Translations under genes and position numbers: made by a program
Source of the DNA: Tolypothrix sp. PCC 7712
GTDB lineage: Bacteria > Cyanobacteriota > Cyanobacteriia > Cyanobacteriales > Nostocaceae
Assembly (NCBI RefSeq): GCF_025860405.1
Contig: NZ_CP063785.1
Span: 7,007,390-7,071,389 of the forward strand
Direction: 5' to 3'
DNA: 64,000 nucleotides
Shown here: positions 28,265-35,869 of the stretch, one piece after another
Layout of the letters: every line of letters begins with the position of its first letter
Numbering within the stretch: position 1 is the stretch's first letter
Notes under the pieces: generated by a model
Database searches by the model: none
Told to the model about the DNA's origin: nothing
The model's input: the letters and a program-made list of their open reading frames with translations, nothing else

Positions 28265-28392
28265 TAGGACTTACGCAAAAGTCACGGAATTACCTCATTA
28301 CGAGCGTAGGGACATAATCGCCTAAAATTATGGGATTGCTTTCTTACACTACGTTCCGGTCGCAATGACAAATTTTGCTTGCGTAAGCCCTA
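28265..28392. mobile_element. 128-bp MITE-like repeat with TAGGRCTTACGCAA ends
   Basis: The left end TAGGACTTACGCAA (28265) and the right end, read on the other strand, TAGGGCTTACGCAA (to 28392) are inverted repeats that differ at one base. The inside is non-coding and partly self-complementary. Elements with this GGACTTACGCA end are widespread in Nostocales genomes, from memory. No clear target duplication is visible. Confidence 0.7.
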
Positions 28393-28433
28393 ACACTATT
28401 GTATATATATTGACATAATTAATGATAAATTAC

Positions 28434-28468
28434 GTTTTTGGGATAGAATTTTGCCGTTTTCGGCTAGA
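28434..28468 (+). promoter_or_regulatory. Paired direct repeat, candidate AraC operator of the ABC exporter
   Basis: GTTTTTGGGATAGA at 28434 and CGTTTTCGGCTAGA at 28455 are copies of the box found before the receptors, 21 bp apart and 100 bp before the exporter start. This ties the exporter to the siderophore regulators. Confidence 0.5.
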
Positions 28469-28567
28469 GTTCACATATCAAAAAATAGTACACTTGATAT
28501 ATTTTGATGAAACTGCAATGGCAATTGCTAACTAGAAAATATCAAGTCATAAATTTGACATCTGACA

Positions 28568-30358
28568 ATGACAGCAACAGTTCTTCCCAGACTAAATAAA
28601 CCCTCCCCACTCCAACGCTTACTTAACTATGGACAAAAATATCGCGGACAAATTTATCAAGCTTCTACCTATTCTGTAATTAATACTATTTTAGATATAG
28701 CACCACCTTGGTTAGTTGGGATTGCGGTAGATATATTAGTCCAACAACAAGATTCTGTGATCGCTAAATTTGGTATTAAAGAAGTCGTATGGCAATTTGC
28801 TCTACTTTCATTAATTACCATTATTATTTGGGTCTTTGAATCACTTTCTCAATATGCCTATGACAGACTTTGGCGTAATGTTGCTCAAAATATCCAGCAT
28901 AATTTACGCTTAGATGCCTACAATCATTTACAACAATTAGAATCAGCTTATTTTGAAGACAGTAGTACAGGCGGTTTGATGTCGATTCTCAGCGATGATA
29001 TCAACCAACTCGAAGACTTTTTAAATGGTGGAGCAAATGAAATTATTCAAGTAACAACTTCATTAATAATTTTAATTGCTGGTGCATTTTTCATTTTACC
29101 ACTCAACATCACTTTGACAGCAATGTTACCTATGCCTTTTATTCTTTGGGGTTCATTTATCTATCAAAAACGTCTCGAACCTCGTTATGCTGATGTTAGA
29201 GAAAAAGTTGGTTTTCTCAACTCAAGGCTGGCTAATAATATTAGTGGAATTACCACAATTAAAAGTTTCACAGCAGAAAATTATGAAAATGCCAGACTAG
29301 CGGAAGAAAGTGAAGCCTATAGAAAAAGTAATACCAAAGCAATTAAACTTTCTGCGGCCTTTGTTCCCTTAATTAGAATGTTGGTTTTAGCTGGGTTTAC
29401 TGCTTTATTATTCCTAGGAGGTATGGCTGCATATTCAGGAAAAATATCTATAGGTAATTATAGTGTTTTATTGGTTCTTGTACAAAGATTATTATGGCCA
29501 TTAGTCTTTTTAGGAGAAACTTTTGATCACTATCAACGGGCGATGGCTTCTACTAGGCGCGTTATGGATTTATTAGATACTCCCATTGAAATTACTACGG
29601 GAGATTTGCCTTTAATTGTTGAAAATGTGCGGGGTGAAGTAGATTTTAAAAAAATTACTTTTGCTTATCGAAATAGAGATGCAATAATTAAGGATTTATC
29701 CTTACATATCCCTGCGGGAAAAACTATTGCTGTTGTTGGTTCTACAGGTTCAGGTAAAAGCACTTTAGTGAAATTATTATTGCGTTTTTATGATGTTTCG
29801 AGTGGTGCAATTACGATTGACGGCATTGATATTCAAAAGTTGAATTTATTCGATTTGCGTCGCAGCATTGGCTTAGTTAGTCAAGATGTGTTCTTATTTC
29901 ATGGTACAGTGGCAGAAAATATTGCCTACGGTACGTTTGATGCAACAGAAGAAGCCATTATTCATGCGGCAAAAGTAGCTGAAGCTCAAGATTTTATTAT
30001 ACGGCTTCCCCAAGGTTATGAAACCATTGTTGGGGAACGAGGTCAAAAGTTATCAGGAGGACAACGCCAACGTATTGCTATAGCTAGAGCAGTTTTGAAA
30101 AATCCGCCAATTTTGATTTTAGATGAGGCAACATCTGCGGTAGATAATGAAACGGAAGCAGCAATTCAGCGTTCTTTAGAAAAGATTACAGTCAATCGGA
30201 CAACGATCGCGATCGCGCACCGACTTTCGACAATTCGTCACAGTCATTGCATATATGTGATGGAGCATGGTCAAATTGTCGAGCAGGGTACACATAAAGA
30301 ATTAATCGCCCTTGATGGAGTTTATGCGAGCCTGTGGCGTGTACAGTCTGGGATTTAG
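28568..30358 (+). CDS. ABC transporter with fused membrane and ATPase domains
   Basis: A 596-aa half-transporter of the exporter type. About six membrane spans occupy residues 30-320. The ATPase domain has Walker A VVGSTGSGKSTL (about 391-402), the Q-loop SIGLVSQDVFLF, signature LSGGQRQRIAIARA, Walker B ILILDEATSAVD and the H-loop AIAHRLSTIRH. It would act as a homodimer. It lies between the third uptake unit and the synthetase genes and carries a candidate AraC operator, so secretion of the siderophore or its precursor is the most likely role. A lipid or peptide flippase, or an import role as in some Ybt-like transporters, cannot be excluded. Confidence 0.85.
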   Translation: MTATVLPRLNKPSPLQRLLNYGQKYRGQIYQASTYSVINTILDIAPPWLVGIAVDILVQQQDSVIAKFGIKEVVWQFALLSLITIIIWVFESLSQYAYDRLWRNVAQNIQHNLRLDAYNHLQQLESAYFEDSSTGGLMSILSDDINQLEDFLNGGANEIIQVTTSLIILIAGAFFILPLNITLTAMLPMPFILWGSFIYQKRLEPRYADVREKVGFLNSRLANNISGITTIKSFTAENYENARLAEESEAYRKSNTKAIKLSAAFVPLIRMLVLAGFTALLFLGGMAAYSGKISIGNYSVLLVLVQRLLWPLVFLGETFDHYQRAMASTRRVMDLLDTPIEITTGDLPLIVENVRGEVDFKKITFAYRNRDAIIKDLSLHIPAGKTIAVVGSTGSGKSTLVKLLLRFYDVSSGAITIDGIDIQKLNLFDLRRSIGLVSQDVFLFHGTVAENIAYGTFDATEEAIIHAAKVAEAQDFIIRLPQGYETIVGERGQKLSGGQRQRIAIARAVLKNPPILILDEATSAVDNETEAAIQRSLEKITVNRTTIAIAHRLSTIRHSHCIYVMEHGQIVEQGTHKELIALDGVYASLWRVQSGI

Positions 30359-30428
30359 ATGGTTTTGCATTTGCTGCTGCGGCTTTCGGTAAAGCAACCC
30401 TTATGAGTAATTCAGAACGAATCAACCA

Positions 30429-31724
30429 TTAAGTAACATCTTCATAATCAGGTAAGATTGTCTCTATTTCACGTATTCTACGAATTACATAGCCGCTTAT
30501 ACCTACTAGCAACAAGCCTAGTGACGATATGACATACATGAGTGCCATACCTGCACCCTTTTCGGTGCCAAATATACTGCCAAACAAGGGTGCAAAACTA
30601 CCTCCCGGCATCATCGCAGGCTCAAAAATTCGATCTGCAACTGTTCCTCCAGCTAAGTTAGCGATCGCGGAAGTGAGCAACAGTATCATTGATTGGGTAG
30701 CAAAAACACGTCCTTGCAATTGCGGTTGTACTTTAGCTAGCCAGATAGCATCAACGTAGCTACCAAGCAATGGATAATTAAAGGATGAGCATAACTGAGC
30801 CGGAATCCAAATTACAGGTGTACGACCTAAACCAAGTATAATTTTGCCTAATGCAGTGCCGATCATACCGAATAGTACGCCTTTAATTAGACTTTTGCTG
30901 CCACCCCAGATATTAATTAGCAAAACACCTAATACACCTCCAACTCCCACTGCGGCATATAAGCTACCTAAAATACTAGCGTCATTACCAGAGCGTTCTA
31001 GAATCATTGGTTTATAAACAGAATCACCAACATCGTAAATAAACCAAAATATTGCCGTCAATATTAGTAAAGTCAGCAAACTAGGATGCTTGATGATGTA
31101 TTTAAAACCAAAACTCATATCCTCAATAATATGTGTAGACTTTTTTTGATTGAATTGTGCGATCGCAAGTTGGGGAATATGTACGCCTAAGACTGTAGCG
31201 ATCGCAAATAAGAAAGATATGATATCAATGCTTAAAATCCCCACAAGTCCAATAATTTCATAAAGAACACCAGCTAAAGCCGGAGCAATTATGATTGCAC
31301 CATTACTTGCCAAAAAACTTAAGCTACTAGCCCTGCTATATTGCTGTTTGGGTACTATTGTAGATATTGATGCTGAGTAGGCAAGTTCTTGAAATTGTTC
31401 AAAAGTGCGTTTCACAGCAAAAGTTATATACAAATGCCATAATTGCAGATGATCTGTTACATAAAGTAATAAAACAGTAATTGTCACTATACCGCCTACG
31501 GTATCCCCAACTATCATCAGCAACTTGCGATTGATTCTATCGACAAGTACACCAGCAATAGGGGTAATCAAAATTTGTGGTATTTGTGCAAAGACTTGAA
31601 ATAAGGCTAATGCTGTTGCTTGATGTGTTAGTTCCCAAACCCATATAGCAAAAGCAAAGGCAGTCATACTACTGCCAATTAAAGAAACCATCTGACCAAG
31701 CCAGATGATAAGATAATTTTGCAT
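30429..31724 (-). CDS. MFS transporter, candidate siderophore exporter
   Basis: A 431-aa protein of the major facilitator superfamily with about 12 membrane spans. The loop between spans 2 and 3 reads GVLVDRINRKLLMIVGD, the family motif A region, and QELAYSASISTIVPKQQYSRASSL follows. It resembles the EntS-like MFS_3 group that exports siderophores or macrolides. It is convergent with the ABC exporter gene, with 70 bp between stops. The promoter side faces the repeat-rich gap before receptor 4. Substrate assignment rests on context only. Confidence 0.8.
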   Translation of the reverse strand: MQNYLIIWLGQMVSLIGSSMTAFAFAIWVWELTHQATALALFQVFAQIPQILITPIAGVLVDRINRKLLMIVGDTVGGIVTITVLLLYVTDHLQLWHLYITFAVKRTFEQFQELAYSASISTIVPKQQYSRASSLSFLASNGAIIIAPALAGVLYEIIGLVGILSIDIISFLFAIATVLGVHIPQLAIAQFNQKKSTHIIEDMSFGFKYIIKHPSLLTLLILTAIFWFIYDVGDSVYKPMILERSGNDASILGSLYAAVGVGGVLGVLLINIWGGSKSLIKGVLFGMIGTALGKIILGLGRTPVIWIPAQLCSSFNYPLLGSYVDAIWLAKVQPQLQGRVFATQSMILLLTSAIANLAGGTVADRIFEPAMMPGGSFAPLFGSIFGTEKGAGMALMYVISSLGLLLVGISGYVIRRIREIETILPDYEDVT

Positions 31725-32214
31725 AGCATTATAGCGATTTTATGTTGTCTGATAGACCAAGAGGCTAACTTTAAGAAGTAAAAAGTAAAAAGTAAAAAGT
31801 AAAAAGATAATCCTCATAAATAAAGCTTTGTAAGAGAGGGGATTTAATAAGGAAATATTATTTTATTCCATAAATGAATTTAGGGGCTTGTGACCATGAT
31901 TATTTTTCTTTCTTTTACCTTTTCACTCCTGCGGAGTTCGCCAGTTGCTTGATGCCGGGGAACCCGTCCACCGGACTGGCTCACTTTTTACTTTTGCCTT
32001 GTTCGGTCAAGTCACTTCGCTCCAATTCAAAATTCAAAATAATTTTTATTATTCATTTTGAATGCGCGAATTTTGCATTTTGAATTCAAAAAATGTCAAA
32101 ACGACAAAAGCTATTGATAGTCCTCATGTTCAACCCATATAATGATGTAGGATAAAGGCTATATATCGTAATTTACGCGATTTCATTCGAGATGCCTCTT
32201 TGTTAATCGAGAAT
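31725..32214. repeat. Repeat-rich intergenic region
   Basis: Nothing here looks like a gene. The gap holds an AAGTAAA heptamer array (31774-31806), a CGGGGAACCCGTCCACCGG-type palindromic repeat (31955-31974), and ATTCAAAATTCAAAA-type repeats in both orientations (32033-32090), the same family as at 40560-40590. The MFS gene starts at its left edge and receptor 4 ends at its right edge. A promoter for the MFS gene must lie near 31725-31800. Confidence 0.6.
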
Positions 32215-35142
32215 TTAAAACTTGATAGAGAATGTGCCCACAACTGTAAATGGTGCGCCTGGAGAAAGTAAAAAGCCAGCCGAATCATAGTAACGAGTAT
32301 CAAATAAGTTTTTGAAGTTGAGACCTATTTGATAATTGTCGCGCCGATAGAAAATAGCAGCATCAGTTCTCACAAAGGAAGGAATTGTAATCGAATTTGG
32401 TAAAGTCGCTTCGCGATCGCCCACAAAAAATAATCCTCCACCAAAACCTAAACCCTTCAAATTACCATTTTGAATTTGGTAGGTTGTCCACAAACTAGCA
32501 CTATTCCTCGGCGCATTTACTAATCGGTCACCCACTGTTAAGCTATTATCCGCAGTTACATAAGCATCGTTATGAGAATAAGAAGCGATGACATTCCAAC
32601 CAGGTAAAATCTCTCCAGCTATATCGATTTCAAAACCACGGCTTTTGACTTCTCCAGCTGCAATTGTAAAGTCTGGATTGTCCACGTCTGTTGTAGAGAC
32701 ATTATTCTTTGTAATCTCATAAGCTGCTAAGGTTGCTGTCAGCTTACCATTGAAAAACTCACCTTTCACTCCCACTTCGTATTGTGTAGCAGTTTCCGGT
32801 TCTAATGGTCGGCCACCAACAGCTATAGCAAATTCATTTGGTTTGAAAGCGCGGGTGTAACTAGCATAAAGAGAGAGATTTTCAGTAGGTTGATACACTA
32901 AGCCGATGCGTGGAGAAAATTTCTCATAATAACGCTCTGTAGTTTCAGTCTCTGCACCATTAATCAGATCGGGATTGAACTCATCTTTGAAATTAACAAA
33001 ATCCAGTCTGCCACCAAGTAACATTTTGAAATTAGGTAGCAAGGCTATTTGGTCTTGGAAGTAAAGACCTACCCTATATGTATTAGTTCTATCTTGAAAG
33101 CCTTCGTCAAAAGTAGTAGGAATTGCCGCGCCATATACTGGATTTAAAATATCCAGTGATGGCACATCATTAGAGATTAAAAATGGATAGCCAAACTCAC
33201 TTCTACCTAACTCAAAACCCAACAGCACTTCATGTCCAATTGAGCCGGTCTTAAATTTTCCGATTAAATCATTTTGCCAGGAATACTCTCTAGAGTAATC
33301 TCCTACTTTGTTATATCTCCTAGCAACAGTCCGACCATCTTCCGCAAAGGGATTTTCAAAATCAAGTGGCTGAAAGTTAGAACGCGATGTGTCAACTGTT
33401 TGTACAGAAACCGCAGTGCGAAATCGCCAATTTTCACTAAATCGATGATCTAAAGCCACATTTATGCGATTGGCAAACAGTTCATAATTATCAGTTGGTT
33501 CGCCAAAGTTAAAATTAATTGGTAAATCAAAGGATCTGGCGATCGGTGGTAAGCCTCTATCATAGGATTGGTTGAGATTAACATATTCATATTGCAAATC
33601 GAAAGTTGTGCGATCGCTTAATTTCACTCTTAAGCTGGGAGCAAAGGTATAAAGCTCTTTATCCGCAAAATCTCGGAAGCCACCAGAGTTTTCGTAAGCA
33701 GCCACAAAGCGATACAAAATATTTTTATCTGGGGTGAGTGGCCCAGAAATATCTATTTCTGGTCGATAGTAACTATAGCTACCCGCAGAAAATGTTGCTG
33801 AGTAATAAGGTTCTTCCAGTGGCTGTTTAGTAATGTAATTAACAATACCTCCAGGCTCTAGTTGTCCATATAGTACCGAAGCAGGGCCTTTGAGAACTTC
33901 TATCCTGTCTAAAGTGGCAGTATCAGTAAATCCTGTGAAATTATCTTGTCTAAAACCATTTCTCAGGTTGGCATTTGTATCAAATCCGCGAATGGTATAG
34001 GTATCAGTGCCAGCGTAATCTGTTTTGACTGTCACACCACTAACGTTACGCAAAACATCCGCAGCCCGTTGTACTTTTTGGTCTTCAATTACCTGTCGCG
34101 GAATTACCTGAATTGCTTGGGGAATCTCTATTAGAGGTGTATCTGTTTTAGTTGCAGTGCTGGCATCAGGGGCGTTATATCCTGAATCTTGTTCCCCTGT
34201 AACCACCAATTCAATGGGATCGTCACTTTGGGCTGTCGGTGCTTGGGGTTCGCTTGGGCTAGGAGGTTCTTGAGATGGTTGTTGTGTAACTGATGCTGTT
34301 GAGGCTATACCAAAAATCAAACCGCGATCGCTATCAAATAATTCCACTTTCGGAATCGTATCAACTCCTACTACCGCCACTCTGATAGTGTTGCTATCAA
34401 CGTTAGTGACTGTCACTTCACTGACTCCCGCAATCGGTTTTTCTTGGCGAAATCTGTTGTCTGTAGAGAGGCGCAGTTGAGCTGCGGTAACATCAGCAAT
34501 ATATGTATTGCCTTCAGGTTTAGGCGCTACTTGCAATTTTTCCCCATCTGGCGTTGCCAAGATGATTTCTAAACCGTTATTGGTGGAATTGAGTTGAACT
34601 CCTGTGACTTCTGCCACAGTGGGAGATGCTGAGGGAGTGGGTGTTGGTTGCGGTGTTTGGGCAGTAGATGCAACTGGTGTGACAGCAAAAATCAAACCCT
34701 CGTCACCATCAAATAATTCTGCGTTAGGTAAACCAGCTGCACCGACTACCGTGACTCTCAATGTATTGCTATCAGCTTGAGTAACGCTAACAGAGACAAT
34801 CCCTGGTGCAGGATTATTTTGAGTAAAGTTTCCACCTGTAGGTAGTGCTAGAACTGCATTAGGGATATCTGCTATAAAGCTATTACCTTGATTATTGCTA
34901 ACTGGTTTGAGTGCTTCTATATTGGCACTTTCTAAAATTACTTCGATACCTTTATCTGTAGAAGTGACTTTAACGCCTGTAACTTTAGTAGCTAAATTAT
35001 TGTTGTTTTGTACCAGTAGTTGAACGGCACTGTTAGATAGGTTTGCTGTCTGTGTTCCTGCATGAGCTGGTTGTACCAAGCTGCTAATTACCGCTAATGC
35101 TAATCCAACCGAATGTATCTCACTTATGAACCCAGACTTCAT
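32215..35142 (-). CDS. TonB-dependent siderophore receptor 4 with two AMIN domains
   Basis: A 975-aa outer-membrane receptor. The signal peptide ends at AHAG (about residue 28). It has two tandem AMIN-type domains, one at about 53-158 (VTGVKVTSTDKGIEVILES) and one at about 175-285 (VTGVQLNSTNNGLEIILATPDGEK). Then come the TonB box IELVVTGEQ near 317, a plug with TPLIEIPQAIQVIPRQVIEDQ and LKGPASVLYGQLEPGGIVNYITKQP, and a barrel ending ...VVGTFSIKF. I set the start at the ATG at 35142 because AAGGAG lies 8 bases upstream and the result is a clean signal peptide. Longer starts to 35223 are open but lack such a site. It is divergent from the synthetase genes and may import their product. Confidence 0.9.
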   Translation of the reverse strand: MKSGFISEIHSVGLALAVISSLVQPAHAGTQTANLSNSAVQLLVQNNNNLATKVTGVKVTSTDKGIEVILESANIEALKPVSNNQGNSFIADIPNAVLALPTGGNFTQNNPAPGIVSVSVTQADSNTLRVTVVGAAGLPNAELFDGDEGLIFAVTPVASTAQTPQPTPTPSASPTVAEVTGVQLNSTNNGLEIILATPDGEKLQVAPKPEGNTYIADVTAAQLRLSTDNRFRQEKPIAGVSEVTVTNVDSNTIRVAVVGVDTIPKVELFDSDRGLIFGIASTASVTQQPSQEPPSPSEPQAPTAQSDDPIELVVTGEQDSGYNAPDASTATKTDTPLIEIPQAIQVIPRQVIEDQKVQRAADVLRNVSGVTVKTDYAGTDTYTIRGFDTNANLRNGFRQDNFTGFTDTATLDRIEVLKGPASVLYGQLEPGGIVNYITKQPLEEPYYSATFSAGSYSYYRPEIDISGPLTPDKNILYRFVAAYENSGGFRDFADKELYTFAPSLRVKLSDRTTFDLQYEYVNLNQSYDRGLPPIARSFDLPINFNFGEPTDNYELFANRINVALDHRFSENWRFRTAVSVQTVDTSRSNFQPLDFENPFAEDGRTVARRYNKVGDYSREYSWQNDLIGKFKTGSIGHEVLLGFELGRSEFGYPFLISNDVPSLDILNPVYGAAIPTTFDEGFQDRTNTYRVGLYFQDQIALLPNFKMLLGGRLDFVNFKDEFNPDLINGAETETTERYYEKFSPRIGLVYQPTENLSLYASYTRAFKPNEFAIAVGGRPLEPETATQYEVGVKGEFFNGKLTATLAAYEITKNNVSTTDVDNPDFTIAAGEVKSRGFEIDIAGEILPGWNVIASYSHNDAYVTADNSLTVGDRLVNAPRNSASLWTTYQIQNGNLKGLGFGGGLFFVGDREATLPNSITIPSFVRTDAAIFYRRDNYQIGLNFKNLFDTRYYDSAGFLLSPGAPFTVVGTFSIKF

Positions 35143-35620
35143 TATTGTTGCTCCTTGGACTGAACTTGTAATTAATAGCCTTTTAAGTAAATGCTCTAGT
35201 GGCATCTTGATACTCATTTTCACAGCCGATGCAAAACCTCGCGTCTCAAATCAAGGACGCGATATTTTTTCAATAAGATTTGGCGCTATATCTAAAATTA
35301 CTAAAAACTACCTGCCAATAATTTGCATTTAGCTTCAGTACTATTAGGAGACATTATCATAAAGGTTCTGCGTGGGCAAGCATTTGTCAAAACTTCTGAT
35401 TTGCGAAATTTTCCTAGTGAGTAGCGATCGCGCCTGAGTTCTCAGTTATTTAAGGCAATCACATCATCACCTGTAAGTCATGGTTGCTTAACGCACATGT
35501 AGTCATCTATCTTTAGACAGATGATTTTGAAAAATTAGCACTTAAATAAATACTGAGAAGAGTTATTAATTAATATCTGCTTGCTATCTTGTCCATGTTC
35601 CTTTATTCTGTTGAGAGTAG

Positions 35621-35642
35621 TTGCAAATAATTAGCAATAATG
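35621..35642. promoter_or_regulatory. Candidate iron box upstream of the synthetase genes
   Basis: TTGCAAATAATTAGCAATAATG combines the left half of the 18246 box (GCAAATAATTA) with the right half of the 14167 box (AATTAGCAATAA). It lies 228 bp before the FAAL start and would link synthesis to iron status. Confidence 0.35.
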
Positions 35643-35705
35643 TTTTAATCACAAACAAGACTCTAAGCAGATAAGCTGCTTTTAAGTTGCACAATCCATC
35701 GTGAG

Positions 35706-35740
35706 GGCTGTTGACGGTCAACCGTTGACAGTTAACAGCC
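35706..35740. repeat. Hairpin related to the GTTGAC heptamer
   Basis: The arms GGCTGTT (35706-35712) and AACAGCC (35734-35740) enclose ACGGTCAACCGT, itself nearly palindromic. The units GTTGAC and GTCAAC link it to the heptamer array at 11315. In the leader of the FAAL gene it could fold in the mRNA. Confidence 0.45.
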
Positions 35741-35869
35741 TTGATTAATATTTATGCAATTTAGACGCGCATTAGCTTAGTCAGTTCTTTACCGCCCTCA
35801 TATTTGTGGAATAGGTCACTAGGGCTGGATATTACCGAATTATTGGTGCATCAAAGCTGTGAAAGTGTA

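Larger units (their letters stand above)
28247..28567. other. Intergenic region before the ABC exporter
   Basis: About 320 bp without a gene. It contains a MITE-like element at 28265-28392 and the paired operator candidate at 28434-28468. Promoter elements probably lie between 28400 and 28540, where TTGACA occurs at 28410 followed by AT-rich DNA. Confidence 0.5.
35143..35869. other. Divergent regulatory region between receptor 4 and the synthetase genes
   Basis: About 730 bp with no convincing gene. It holds the ribosome site of receptor 4 (AAGGAG on the minus strand, 35151-35156), a CATCTATC-TTTA-GACAGATG inverted repeat at 35506-35525, a Fur-like box at 35621-35642, and a hairpin at 35706-35740 whose arms are GGCTGTT and AACAGCC. 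Promoters for both directions should be here. An open frame from the TTG at 35804 leads into the FAAL gene but lacks support as coding sequence. Confidence 0.55.

Noticed and set aside
31874..32083. A 69-aa plus-strand ORF
   Set aside because: It is composed of dispersed repeats and has no recognisable protein features.
35143..35223. Longer N-terminus of receptor 4
   Set aside because: The ATG at 35142 has AAGGAG 8 bases upstream and a clean signal peptide. The longer form places charged residues ahead of it.
35804..35869. TTG start 22 codons upstream for the FAAL
   Set aside because: The extra residues show no family similarity and no ribosome site. The ATG at 35870 fits the domain start.
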